A stretch of DNA of 64,000 nucleotides. It comes from Cohaesibacter intestini. GTDB taxonomy: Bacteria > Pseudomonadota > Alphaproteobacteria > Rhizobiales > Cohaesibacteraceae. Every line of letters starts with the position of its first letter. Position 1 is the stretch's first letter. The notes under the pieces are model-generated. The model was not told where the DNA came from. It saw only the letters and a list, made by a program, of their open reading frames with translations, and made no database searches. The stretch covers positions 806,001-870,000 of the forward strand of contig NZ_QODK01000001.1 of the NCBI RefSeq assembly GCF_003324485.1. The letters are read 5' to 3'. Position numbers and translations under genes: made by a program. This document shows, in pieces, positions 56,255 to 64,000 of the stretch.

Positions 56255-56881
56255 TTATCCTGATTTGCCCCGTTTTCTCAAGCGCACATGCAAAGCGCCT
56301 GCCCCTCCGAGGGTACGATGGGCTTCCTCGAAGCCGACAATCAACGACCGGATTTCCGGTTCGGACAGCCATTTGGGCACCACACGGCGCAGAACGCCCT
56401 TCTCAGGCCCGACAGAGTAGGTTTTAGCATCTCCCCGGCTTCCCTTGCCGGTGATCACCAGAACATGCTTGTGGCCCTGACTGTGCGCACTGCGCAGGAA
56501 GCCGAACAGGGCAGAATGGGCCTCGCGCTGGGTCATGCCATGCAGATCAATCCGGGCGTCGATGAAGGCACGCCCCTGAACGATGCGCTTTTTTTCCTTC
56601 CGGTCAATCGGGCTGAGCGGCGGCAACGGTTGAGGGCGATGCTTGCCATTGCCCCCCATACCGGCCTTTTTCAGACTCAACATGTCATCCTTGGTCGCGC
56701 GGCGACGCTGAACCGGATGGTTCGGATCGGGTTGATTGGTCGGATCCATCGAGGAAGGTTGATCGATGGTCTCGATAAGAGCCTTCAATTCAGCGGATTT
56801 GCCTTCCATCGGGGTAACGGTGTCAGCCACCTTTTGCCAAAGCTTGAGATCCTTGCGATTGAGCGGAGGCTTTCTAGCCAT
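56255..56881 (-). CDS. Smr (MutS2 C-terminal-like) domain protein
   Basis: A 208-residue protein: a polar N-terminal half (MARKPPLNRKDLKLWQKVADTVTPM) and a C-terminal Smr domain with RIDLHGMTQREAHSAL, VLVITGKGSRG and HVRLRKRG. Smr domains nick DNA or cleave RNA. The start at 56881 overlaps the mltA stop by 8 bp; the longer open frame to 57271 lies inside mltA in another frame and is rejected. Confidence 0.92.
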   Translation of the reverse strand: MARKPPLNRKDLKLWQKVADTVTPMEGKSAELKALIETIDQPSSMDPTNQPDPNHPVQRRRATKDDMLSLKKAGMGGNGKHRPQPLPPLSPIDRKEKKRIVQGRAFIDARIDLHGMTQREAHSALFGFLRSAHSQGHKHVLVITGKGSRGDAKTYSVGPEKGVLRRVVPKWLSEPEIRSLIVGFEEAHRTLGGAGALHVRLRKRGKSG

Positions 56882-57983
56882 CGGCCTGCTCCTTCTCATC
56901 AAGGGGCAGCAAACAGGTAAAGCAGGTCGGTTGTTTGAGGATGCCTGCCAATTGGCCTGCTGTCTCGCCAGAGCCGCAGAAAAGGTCGGCACGGGCCATC
57001 CCTTTGATGGCTGAGCCAGTGTCATGAGCCAGAACCAGTTGGCGGAACGGGGTCTCGTCTCCCTGTTCCAGCGAGGGCAACATGGTCTCGATCCAGAAGG
57101 GCAGGCCAAATGTGTGGAGATGCCGATCGACCGCGATGCTGCGCAGAGGCAAAAGCGGCACATGAGCGGCAGAGAGCGGGCCGGTTTCGGCGCGATTGAG
57201 CGCTGGCTCTTCAACCGGCTTGAAGAAAATATAGGAGGGATTGCGGCCAAGATAGGCGACGCCTTCCGCACCCATGGCCCGCAGATGGGCGATCAGAGCG
57301 CCCATTGAGATCGAATCGGGGGTGAAATGACCCTCTTCAATCAGCAATTTCCCAAGGGATTGATAGGGATGGCCGGATTTTCCGTCAAAGGCGACACGCA
57401 TTGTCTGGCCGTCTTCGAGCCGCAGGCGGGCGGATCCCTGAATATGGATGATATAGGCTTCGAAGGGGTCTTTGAGCCAAACAAACTCCAATCCCTGGCC
57501 TTCAAGGCCGCCAGCCATGATCGCGGCGCGGCTCAGATGCAGTTCAATCTTTCCGTTGCGCTGGCGGGCGAAACTGGTCTCTGGTGTAAAACCTGCAGCA
57601 AGCGCTTCCTTGGTCTTGAGGCTGACCAAATCATGCGGGCGACGATGGAGAGGAAAGCGAAATTCGGTATCAGGGGCCAGCCGTGCATCAAATTCCGGCT
57701 CATAATAGCCGGTCAGCAAGCCCTCGCCATCAATCGAATAGGGCGCAAAATGACGCTCGAAAAAAAGCCGGGCATGGGGGCCGGGCAGATCAGCGGGCAA
57801 ATCAAGAGCCGCTTGCGCCACGGCAAGCAACGCCTTGATCGCCACCGACGGATGACGGCTGGTCGGCGGATGGGCGATCAGGAAGGGCGCAGAGTGACGA
57901 AAGGCGGCAAAGGCCACCTCGTGATCGTGATCAGCCCAACCGGAAAGGGTCGCAAAGTCTGTCCGGGTCAGGCCAGCCATCAT
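56874..57983 (-). CDS. mltA: MltA-type lytic transglycosylase
   Basis: A 369-residue enzyme that cleaves the glycan strand of peptidoglycan, leaving 1,6-anhydro-MurNAc. MltA motifs are GEGLLTGYYEPEFDARL, GLEFVWLKDPFEAYIIHIQGSARLRL, the 3D-domain LAHDTGSAIKGMARADLFCGSG with the catalytic Asp. I see no signal peptide or lipobox in the first 40 residues, unusual for a periplasmic lipoprotein; AAGGAAG just before ATG 57983 supports this start. Operon with tim44, smr and xre. Confidence 0.92.
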   Translation of the reverse strand: MMAGLTRTDFATLSGWADHDHEVAFAAFRHSAPFLIAHPPTSRHPSVAIKALLAVAQAALDLPADLPGPHARLFFERHFAPYSIDGEGLLTGYYEPEFDARLAPDTEFRFPLHRRPHDLVSLKTKEALAAGFTPETSFARQRNGKIELHLSRAAIMAGGLEGQGLEFVWLKDPFEAYIIHIQGSARLRLEDGQTMRVAFDGKSGHPYQSLGKLLIEEGHFTPDSISMGALIAHLRAMGAEGVAYLGRNPSYIFFKPVEEPALNRAETGPLSAAHVPLLPLRSIAVDRHLHTFGLPFWIETMLPSLEQGDETPFRQLVLAHDTGSAIKGMARADLFCGSGETAGQLAGILKQPTCFTCLLPLDEKEQADG

Positions 57984-58081
57984 CTGATTTCTTCCTTCTT
58001 TTCACCAAACGGGCCCGCAAATCCTTGAACAGGAAAGGGGCCCGATTGTCAGCATGGCGGCAAAGTGATTGCCTGCTTTTG

Positions 58082-58813
58082 TTATTGCGCCGATTCCGTG
58101 CCGATCAGCTTCCAGTTCGGGTTGCGGCTGGTCACATCGCGGGCAAAGGTCCAGATATCGGTGACTTCGTCAATGGCATTCGGATCCCCTTCCACCACGT
58201 GACCGATGTCATCCTTGGTGCAGGAGGTGATGGAAGAAACAAAGCGCACAGTGATCTGGGCTTCACCACCGGCCAGTTCCGCCTCGACAATCGAAGACTT
58301 GTTGATGCCGATGAAGGTGAACTCAACCCGCAAGCCCTGTTCGTCCCGTTCATCCAGAGCCTGAACGAAGCCAGCAAACACATCGCCTGCCAGCAATTTT
58401 TTCAAGGTCCGGCGGTCCCCTTCGGCAAAGGCCGTGACAATCATTTCATAGGCGGAGCGGGCACCGGCCATGAAGGAATCAGGCTCGAAACTCTTGTCTA
58501 CCGACATCAGATGGGTGAGAGCCGCATTGAGTGGCGAGCCTTCCGGCGCGATCTTTTCCAGACGCTGGGCTTTTTCCTCAGCTTCCATTTCCTCAGTCTG
58601 GGCGCGACCCGGCAAGGAAATGACATTATCGCCAACATCGTCTGCGCGTGGCGCCTTGCCATCGTTCTGTTTGTCTGGATCGGCATAAGGATCGTAAGGA
58701 TCCGGCTCATTGCCGGTGCGTGTACCAAGAACGTCCCGCAGACGCATGAACAGCACCACTGCGATCACAAGGAAAATGATGGATGTGAGATCGAAACCGA
58801 AGACATCGGACAT
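58082..58813 (-). CDS. Tim44/TimA-like domain inner-membrane protein
   Basis: A 243-residue protein with one N-terminal membrane helix (about 6-22, FDLTSIIFLVIAVVLFM), an acidic linker (PDPYDPYADPDK) and a C-terminal Tim44-like lipid-binding domain (LKKLLAGDVFAGF and WTFARDVTSRNPNWKLIGTE). Such bacterial relatives of mitochondrial Tim44 are membrane-associated, function not settled. AAGG lies 8 bp before ATG 58813. Heads tim44-mltA-smr-xre. Confidence 0.92.
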   Translation of the reverse strand: MSDVFGFDLTSIIFLVIAVVLFMRLRDVLGTRTGNEPDPYDPYADPDKQNDGKAPRADDVGDNVISLPGRAQTEEMEAEEKAQRLEKIAPEGSPLNAALTHLMSVDKSFEPDSFMAGARSAYEMIVTAFAEGDRRTLKKLLAGDVFAGFVQALDERDEQGLRVEFTFIGINKSSIVEAELAGGEAQITVRFVSSITSCTKDDIGHVVEGDPNAIDEVTDIWTFARDVTSRNPNWKLIGTESAQ

Positions 58814-58964
58814 AGAGTTAGCCTTAATCCATTCGTTTTTTGCAGAAAAGGCCTGCAAGTTTGACATTTCTTTCTATATGTAGGGGAGAGGCGTCGGCAA
58901 ATCCAGAAAGGATGCATGCCAGCCCCAAAAAAAGCGCACCCTCATTGGAGTATTTTTGATTACG

Positions 58965-59573
58965 ATGCAAAAATCGCTGTTTCCCTTCGTTCCCTTCCTG
59001 CTGCTGATCGTCCCAGTTCTGGAAATCGGGGTCTTTATTCTGCTTGGCGGGCAGATCGGCGTCATCAATACCCTCCTTGGCATTGTTCTGACCGCCTTGA
59101 TCGGCACCATTTTGCTCAGACGGCAGGGTTTTGCCCTGATCAATCAGGCTCAGGGCCAGATGAATGCAGGCAAGGTGCCGGGCAAGGAACTGGCCCATGG
59201 GGTGATGCTGTTGGCGGCAGGCCTTCTTTTGCTGACACCGGGCTTTGTGACCGATACATTCGGTTTCCTGCTTCTGGTACCACCCATTCGAGACGGGATT
59301 TTCGCTTTTTTCAAAAGCCGGATCACCTTGGTCAATGCCGGTGCAGCGCAATCCGGTTTTTCCAGCAGCAATGCAGGTGGCACCTATTATCGCAGCTACA
59401 GCTATTCCTCGACACAGACAGACTCCACACGCAACCGTTCGGCGGACCCTTCGGTGATTGATCTGGACGATGATGACTTTAGCGAAGTCACCAGCCACGA
59501 TGCCATCGAAGCCAAGCCATCGAGCCAGAAGCCTGACCAGAAGGACGGCCAATCTCCTTGGGAAAAATCCTGA
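58965..59573 (+). CDS. fxsA: FxsA-family membrane protein
   Basis: A 202-residue protein with FxsA features: two helices at the N-terminus (PFLLLIVPVLEIGVFILLGGQIG and TLLGIVLTALIGTILLRRQG), then GKVPGKELAHGVMLLAAGLLLLTPGFVTDTFG and a polar Ser/Asp-rich tail. E. coli FxsA relieves phage T7 exclusion by F; the general role is unknown. A GGAG lies 5 bp before a TTG at 58956, so translation may start there, three codons upstream. Divergent from tim44, before secB. Confidence 0.9.
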   Translation: MQKSLFPFVPFLLLIVPVLEIGVFILLGGQIGVINTLLGIVLTALIGTILLRRQGFALINQAQGQMNAGKVPGKELAHGVMLLAAGLLLLTPGFVTDTFGFLLLVPPIRDGIFAFFKSRITLVNAGAAQSGFSSSNAGGTYYRSYSYSSTQTDSTRNRSADPSVIDLDDDDFSEVTSHDAIEAKPSSQKPDQKDGQSPWEKS

Positions 59574-59760
59574 TTGGCGATTGCCCTTTTTGGATAGCGT
59601 TCCGCCGTATGTCGGGGGGAAAGATGGGCAAATTGGCCTAAAAGCCGCTGCCGTGGGGGCCTTTTCCTTGTTTCCCGTCAAGCATCATGCTAGGCGCTAG
59701 ATAGCGAAGGATTCCAAGCCGGAATCCTGTATATGGACACCAATTTACGGGAATAAATTT

Positions 59761-60258
59761 ATGAGCGACGCACAAGAAAACGGCGCTGCCGAGGGCCAAG
59801 AACAGAAGCTTCCTGGCATGCGCATTCTGGCGCAGTATATCAAGGATCTGTCTTTCGAGAATCCAAATGCTCCGGATTCCCTGCGTCCTCGCGAGAATAG
59901 CCCGGACATCAATGTTCAGATCAACGTCAATGCGACGCCGATCACCGAAACCGAGTTCGAAGCCGAGCTGACGCTCAATGCAGAAGCCAAAGACGGCGAA
60001 ACGGTGATGTTCAATGTTGAGCTGCTGTATGGTGGCATCTTCTCGATCGTCAACGTGCCGCAGGAGCAGCTGCATCCGTTCGTCATGATCGAATGCCCAC
60101 GTCTTCTGTTCCCATTTGCCCGTCAGATCATTTCCGATGCGACCCAGCGCGGCGGTTTCCCTCCACTGAATGTGGATCCGATCGATTTCGCGATGCTGTA
60201 TCGTCAGCGGATGATGGAACTGGCCGCCAAAGAAGGCGAAGGCCAGACCGAGCAGTAA
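59761..60258 (+). CDS. secB: Protein-export chaperone SecB
   Basis: A 165-residue cytosolic tetrameric chaperone that keeps preproteins unfolded and hands them to SecA. Motifs are [75 protein letters not shown]. The acidic N-terminal tail is usual. It is followed by a strong terminator. Confidence 0.98.
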   Translation: MSDAQENGAAEGQEQKLPGMRILAQYIKDLSFENPNAPDSLRPRENSPDINVQINVNATPITETEFEAELTLNAEAKDGETVMFNVELLYGGIFSIVNVPQEQLHPFVMIECPRLLFPFARQIISDATQRGGFPPLNVDPIDFAMLYRQRMMELAAKEGEGQTEQ

Positions 60259-60280
60259 GACCTGCTTCAATGAACGTAAT

Positions 60281-60314
60281 AAAAAGCCGACCTCTTTGCA
60301 GGTCGGCTTTTTTG
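60281..60314 (+). terminator. secB terminator
   Basis: AAAAAGCCGACCT, a 6-nt loop and AGGTCGGCTTTTTT, 23 bp after secB; T tracts in both directions mean it can also stop dnaQ readthrough. Confidence 0.92.
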
Positions 60315-60332
60315 TGCCTTGAAAGCGCCAAT

Positions 60333-60348
60333 CGTTTCACGTGAATCC
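60333..60348. other. parS-like ParB-binding site 2
   Basis: CGTTTCACGTGAATCC matches 13 of 16 positions of the parS consensus and contains GTTTCACGTGAA unbroken. It lies in the 118-bp gap between secB and dnaQ, about 3.4 kb from the putative origin. Confidence 0.62.
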
Positions 60349-60376
60349 GTCCGGTTAGACGGGGGCTGAAAAAGCG

Positions 60377-61123
60377 TCAAGATGATTGTTCACTGTCCTT
60401 GGCCAGCTCGGGCAGATAGTCAGCCCAGAGGCTGTCGCCTTTGATTTCTTGCAAAAAGGCCAAATGTGCCTGACGGTCCGCTTCGCTCAAACGGCCGGGC
60501 AGGGGATTCGGCCGGGGACGGGCAGCAACTCTCTGACGACGCCCCCACTGCCCCTCATCACCGCTGCCCTGATCCTCTTCCTCTCCGGCCAGCAGCAGGC
60601 TTTTCTGGCGGCCACCGATCAGTTCGAGATAGACATCGGCAAGGATCTCACTATCGAGCAACGCGCCGTGGAGAGATCGTTTGGTGTTGTCGATGCCGAA
60701 CCGGTTGCAAAGGGCATCGAGGCTGTTGGGTCCTGCGGGAAATTTTGTCCGCGCCATGGCCAGAGTATCGCGAACCAGATTGTCATCAATCTGCGGAAAA
60801 CCAGCCTTTTCCAGTTCCCAGTTGAGAAATTTGACGTCGAACTGGGCATTATGCGCGATGATCACCGTGTCCTTGATGAAATCATGGAAGGCTTGCGCCA
60901 CTTCGGCAAATTTCGGTTTGTCAGAGAGAAACTCCTCCGACAGGCCATGCACTTTGAAGGCCCCTTCGGGCATGTCTCGTTCGGGATTGATATAGACGTG
61001 AAAGTTGTTTTCCGTCGGCAGGTGATTGATCAGCTCGACACAGCCAATTTCCACCACCCGGTCGCCGGTGAAGGGATCAAGCCCTGTGGTTTCGGTATCG
61101 AACACGATCTCTCTGAGTGCCAT
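60377..61123 (-). CDS. dnaQ: DNA polymerase III epsilon subunit (proofreading exonuclease)
   Basis: A 248-residue DEDDh exonuclease. Exo I is FDTETTG at 8-14 with Asp9 and Glu11, Exo II HNAQFDVKFLN, Exo III HGALLDSEILADVYLEL. The C-terminal tail after residue 170 is polar and should bind the alpha subunit. First in the alphaproteobacterial cluster dnaQ-coaE-aroE-maf at its downstream end; genes run maf to dnaQ on the minus strand. Confidence 0.97.
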   Translation of the reverse strand: MALREIVFDTETTGLDPFTGDRVVEIGCVELINHLPTENNFHVYINPERDMPEGAFKVHGLSEEFLSDKPKFAEVAQAFHDFIKDTVIIAHNAQFDVKFLNWELEKAGFPQIDDNLVRDTLAMARTKFPAGPNSLDALCNRFGIDNTKRSLHGALLDSEILADVYLELIGGRQKSLLLAGEEEDQGSGDEGQWGRRQRVAARPRPNPLPGRLSEADRQAHLAFLQEIKGDSLWADYLPELAKDSEQSS

Positions 61124-61172
61124 GGAATCCTCTTGCGTCCAATTATCGGGACTGATGTCCGCTTAGTATGCT

Positions 61173-61775
61173 TCATTCACCGGTGAGAGAAAAGCGCTGA
61201 CGGATGACGTCGAGCACCCTGTCCACCTGTTCTGCGGCGTCTTCAAGGCTGGTGCCGGTGTCGATGACATAATCGGCCCGCTGGCGCTTGTCTGCATCAG
61301 GCATTTGCCGCGCCTTGATGGCTTCGAATTTCTCTTCGCTCATGCCCGGTCGGGCCAAAACACGCGCGCGCTGCACCTTTTCAGGTGCCGAGACCACGAC
61401 AATCACATCGGCGCGGGCCTCACCACCGGTTTCAAACAGCAGGGGAATATCGAGCACCACCATCTGGGCACCGCTCGCCTTTGCGGCTTGGAAAAAGGCG
61501 CGTTCCTCTTCATGAACCAACGGGTGAATGATCGCTTCAAGTCTGGCCATGGCCTCGCTATTGCCGATTACCTGTTTGGAAAGCGCTGCGCGATCCACCC
61601 CGTCCGGGCCAGTGGTGCCGGGAAAGGTCGCCTCGATCAGAGGCGCGGCCCGGCCTTGATAGAGGCGATGGACCGTCGCGTCCGCATCATGCAAGGGGCA
61701 GCCACGCTCGACAAACATTTGCCCCGTTGTTGATTTCCCCATGCCGATGGAACCGGTCAGGCCGATCTTGATCAT
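61173..61775 (-). CDS. coaE: Dephospho-CoA kinase
   Basis: A 200-residue P-loop kinase for the last step of CoA synthesis. The P loop GSIGMGKST is at 8-16; [24 protein letters not shown] and [17 protein letters not shown] are family motifs. It lies 3 bp after aroE and 49 bp before dnaQ. Together with coaA the window holds the first and last CoA enzymes. Confidence 0.97.
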   Translation of the reverse strand: MIKIGLTGSIGMGKSTTGQMFVERGCPLHDADATVHRLYQGRAAPLIEATFPGTTGPDGVDRAALSKQVIGNSEAMARLEAIIHPLVHEEERAFFQAAKASGAQMVVLDIPLLFETGGEARADVIVVVSAPEKVQRARVLARPGMSEEKFEAIKARQMPDADKRQRADYVIDTGTSLEDAAEQVDRVLDVIRQRFSLTGE

Positions 61776-61778
61776 CGC

Positions 61779-62639
61779 TCAAGCCTCCAGAATGCGCGTG
61801 CGCAACCCATCCGTTACCGCAGGACGCGTTCCGAACCAGTGTTCAAAGCCCGGCACCGCCTGATGCAGCAGCATGCCAAGTCCATCCACGACCCGATTGC
61901 CACGGATACTGGCTACAGCCAGCAGGTCGGTTTCCAGCGGATTATAGATGATATCGGTGACCAGAGCGGAAGTAGGCAGCGCATCGAGATCAATTTCAAG
62001 GGCAGGTTGGCCAACCATGCCAAGGGAGGACGTGTTGACCAGCAGATCCTTGCCAACGAGGGCTGGATCAAGATTGTCCCAATCTTCAACCATCACCCGG
62101 TCTGCAAAACCGAGCGCAGCAAATAGCTGTTGCAACTCTTCGGCGCGGGCGCGGGTTCGATTGACCAGCGTGACTTTTTTGAAATTGCGGTTGATCAGAC
62201 CATCAATGATCGGGCGGGCTGCACCACCGGCCCCAATCACCAGGGCATGAGCGCCCTGTTTCGCATCCCAGCCAGGGGCGCGTTGGTCAAGATTGGCGAG
62301 AAATCCATAGCCGTCGGTATTGTCTGCATGGAGTTTGTCGCCTTCAAACCACAGGGTATTGGCTGCTCCAAGGCGTTTTGCCGTGTCGTGAATGACATCG
62401 ACATGGGCCAGCACCGCCTGTTTGTGGGGAATGGTGACATTGCCGCCGACAAACGTCTGGTCGCGTAGCGACCCGACGAATTTTTCCAGATCTTGCGGCT
62501 CGACTGCAATCTTCTCATAGGAACCGGCCAATCCATGCTGCTTCAACCAGTGACCATGGATCAGCGGCGATTTGGACTGTTCGATGGGCCAGCCAATGAC
62601 GAATGCCTTTGGTGCTTTTGGGACTTCAGACTTGGTCAT
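61779..62639 (-). CDS. aroE: Shikimate dehydrogenase
   Basis: A 286-residue NADPH enzyme reducing 3-dehydroshikimate to shikimate. Substrate motif GWPIEQSKSPLIHGHWL, catalytic Lys in GGNVTIPHKQAVL, ADNTDGYGFLANL, and the NADP loop ALVIGAGGAARPIIDGL followed by NRTRARAEEL. It starts 3 bp after the maf stop. Confidence 0.97.
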   Translation of the reverse strand: MTKSEVPKAPKAFVIGWPIEQSKSPLIHGHWLKQHGLAGSYEKIAVEPQDLEKFVGSLRDQTFVGGNVTIPHKQAVLAHVDVIHDTAKRLGAANTLWFEGDKLHADNTDGYGFLANLDQRAPGWDAKQGAHALVIGAGGAARPIIDGLINRNFKKVTLVNRTRARAEELQQLFAALGFADRVMVEDWDNLDPALVGKDLLVNTSSLGMVGQPALEIDLDALPTSALVTDIIYNPLETDLLAVASIRGNRVVDGLGMLLHQAVPGFEHWFGTRPAVTDGLRTRILEA

Positions 62640-62642
62640 TGA

Positions 62643-63242
62643 TCAAAACTCCAAACCGTGGTCGCGGCGCAAGTAGGAAAGAAGCGGCAGCAGCGGCAGG
62701 CCCAGAATGGTGAAATAGTCGCCTTCGATTTTCTCAAACAATTGCACACCCAAACCTTCCAGTTGATAACAGCCAACACTGGCACGGACCTGTTCCCCAA
62801 CGCGGGCCATGTAACGGCCGACCTCTTCGGGACCAAGTGGCCGCATGGTGAGAGTGGCAGTGGAGACATGGCGCCACAAAGTTTCCCCATCCTTTACACA
62901 AGCCACCGCCGAATGGAGCTGGTGATTTTTACCTGCCATTTCAAGCAATTGGGCACGGGCTGCGGCTTCATTTTCCGGTTTGTTAAAGCGCTTGTCGCCA
63001 AAGCCGAGTGTCTGATCGGCACCGATGATCAAGACTCCGGGATTGCGATCTGAAACATCCATCGCCTTCACCTCTGCCAACAACTCGGCAATGTCTTGGG
63101 GGCTGCCTCCAGCCTTGATAAGGGGCTGTTCGGCGGCTCGTTCATCAATTTCCGCGGTTTGGCACGCAAAAGACAGTCCGGCATTGGAAAGCAAGGCGGC
63201 GCGCGACTGGCTCTTGGATGCTAGAATCAGGGGTGTCATCAT
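62643..63242 (-). CDS. maf: Maf-family nucleotide pyrophosphatase (septum-formation inhibitor-like)
   Basis: A 199-residue HAM1-fold enzyme that removes modified nucleotides; overexpression of Maf blocks septation in some bacteria. Motifs are LILASKSQSRAALLSNAGLSF, IDERAAEQP and VLIIGADQTLGFGDKRFNKP. AAGGGA precedes the ATG pair at 63242/63239. It begins the minus-strand operon maf-aroE-coaE-dnaQ right beside the putative origin. Confidence 0.95.
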   Translation of the reverse strand: MMTPLILASKSQSRAALLSNAGLSFACQTAEIDERAAEQPLIKAGGSPQDIAELLAEVKAMDVSDRNPGVLIIGADQTLGFGDKRFNKPENEAAARAQLLEMAGKNHQLHSAVACVKDGETLWRHVSTATLTMRPLGPEEVGRYMARVGEQVRASVGCYQLEGLGVQLFEKIEGDYFTILGLPLLPLLSYLRRDHGLEF

Positions 63243-64000
63243 CAGGGTCCCTTTGAAGAAATGCGGTTTGAGACCTTTTAGAGCAACTCAGCCAGAAACG
63301 AAACTGTTGATCAGGGCTGGACTCGGGGATTTTCTCAAAGATTCAAAAGGATCAATTTGTTTCAAAATCGAACGATTGGCTGGTTATCAACGCAACGAAA
63401 ATTAGTGGTTGGTTAAGAGCGATTCTCTCAAGAATCTCCTTGCCAGCCTTTGTCGAAATCCCCCTTTTTGCGTCTCTGGACCACTTATGCCCAAGGTCAA
63501 AATTTTCTGGATAGGGGTTTCTACAATCCGACTTGAAGGCCGATTTCTGTCATTTTCTTGTCGTGATTGGCTGCTAATAAGCGCATGAGTGGATGATTCT
63601 TCCCCAAGCCAGATGGGCCTCAGGGGACAATGTTGGGTGAATCTGGCGCTTTAAGATTTTCTTCACTTTTCCCAAAGCGCCATCCCCAATTGCTTTTGCG
63701 CGGAGACGTATTTGTTAACCATGTATTAACCTAGGTTAACAAACAATTAATACACAAAGAGCGCAAAATTCGTTACCACTTAATCCTCGCATAATTCAGT
63801 TTTGACATTGATCCAGCTTTCTGGATTCCTTGATCAAAATCGACTTTTCCCCGCTGTTCAATTTGCAAGTGGAGGAGTCTATACCGAAATAGGAGGGGGT
63901 TTTCCAAGCGATCTGTGACTCATTTGTGGGTGAAAAAGATATCCCGCAATCCACTGCCAATAAGAAGAAACAGATCTTAGAATCTAAGAATCTTTTTTAT
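63243..64000. other. Putative chromosomal replication origin (Cori-like), cut by the window end
   Basis: A 758-bp gene-free, AT-rich stretch after maf. It contains two exact TTAA-N7-TTAA sites (63715-63729 and 63736-63750), the CtrA-binding form, sharing the palindrome TTAACCTAGGTTAA (63726-63739). Eleven GANTC (CcrM) sites start at 63320, 63340, 63421, 63432, 63595, 63639, 63824, 63875, 63917, 63980 and 63988. DnaA-box-like words are TTATCAACG (63384), TAATACACA (63748) and the complement of TCACCCACA (63925). In Caulobacter the origin lies beside a maf-aroE-coaE-dnaQ cluster. Alternatively this is only a CtrA-controlled promoter region of a gene beyond the edge. Confidence 0.6.
63715..63750. 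promoter_or_regulatory. Tandem CtrA-type boxes
   Basis: TTAA-CCATGTA-TTAA and TTAA-CAAACAA-TTAA lie six bases apart; the middle two half-sites also form a 14-bp perfect palindrome. CtrA represses initiation by covering such sites at the Caulobacter origin. The DnaA-like TAATACACA overlaps the last half-site. Confidence 0.65.

Noticed and set aside
1-64000. CRISPR array, insertion sequence, prophage, rRNA or tRNA gene
   Set aside because: No regularly spaced direct repeats with spacers, no transposase, integrase or phage genes, and no rRNA or tRNA signature seen on either strand.

Overview
This window looks like an ori-proximal stretch of an alphaproteobacterial chromosome, most likely from the order Hyphomicrobiales (Rhizobiales). 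A marine Cohaesibacter-like genome would fit, but that is a guess. The evidence is gene order: rph-rdgB-hemW divergent from hrcA-grpE; dnaK/dnaJ-pmtA-pyrF; dapB-gpmA; DUF2244/nth; hisB-DUF2628-hisH-hisA-hisF-hisE; hslV/hslU; xre-smr-mltA-tim44 divergent from fxsA-secB; and dnaQ-coaE-aroE-maf. Genes are densely packed on both strands and almost all look like vertically inherited housekeeping genes. I saw no rRNA, tRNA, CRISPR array, prophage or insertion sequence.

Layout. 0-9.4 kb: a membrane-protein tail, arfB, yifB/comM, ogt, a diheme peroxidase, gshB-yraN-rsmI divergent from an LpoA-like lipoprotein, and an exported SH3b-SH3b-MliC protein. 9.7-15.9 kb: a more accessory stretch with two Lrp/AsnC regulators (one beside DUF2000, one beside a LysE exporter), a glutathione transferase, a DUF4345-like membrane protein, an AraC regulator, a 169-bp broken copy of the glutathione transferase, and an Omp25-like porin. 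15.9-20.9 kb: hemW-rdgB-rph divergent from hrcA-grpE, followed by a putative small-RNA gene. 21.2-28.9 kb: a LysR regulator, a 1231-residue PutA with its divergent Lrp-type regulator, a lipid kinase overlapping alkB, and a small secreted protein. 29.4-35.8 kb: dnaK, an FkbM methyltransferase, dnaJ, pmtA, an FMN reductase and pyrF. 36-41 kb: a DUF3592 protein, an intergenic region with a helically phased CAGAGTC array and a perfect DnaA box, a three-gene GT10-GT11-GT25 glycosyltransferase operon and a divergent WaaE-like GT2. 41-48 kb: dapB, gpmA, an Ada-like repair protein, DUF2244, nth, a CysZ-like protein, adenosine kinase and coaA. 48.7-52.4 kb: the his operon. 52.8-60.3 kb: hslV, a membrane protein, hslU, xre, smr, mltA, tim44, fxsA and secB. 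60.4-63.2 kb: dnaQ, coaE, aroE and maf. The last 758 bp hold no gene.

That last stretch has the marks of an alphaproteobacterial replication origin: two exact TTAA-N7-TTAA CtrA-type sites sharing a palindrome, eleven GANTC (CcrM) sites and DnaA-box-like words. It follows maf/aroE/coaE/dnaQ, the order known beside the Caulobacter origin. Two intergenic parS-like sites (48.6 and 60.3 kb) agree with ori proximity.

The genes support protein quality control (HrcA, GrpE, DnaK/J, HslUV, SecB), with matching RpoH-type promoter candidates before grpE, dnaK and hslV and no CIRCE element seen. They also support cell-envelope building (LpoA, MltA, PmtA, LPS glycosyltransferases), alkylation repair (Ogt, Ada-like, AlkB), base-excision and nucleotide-pool clean-up (Nth, RdgB, Maf), and histidine, lysine, CoA and shikimate biosynthesis.
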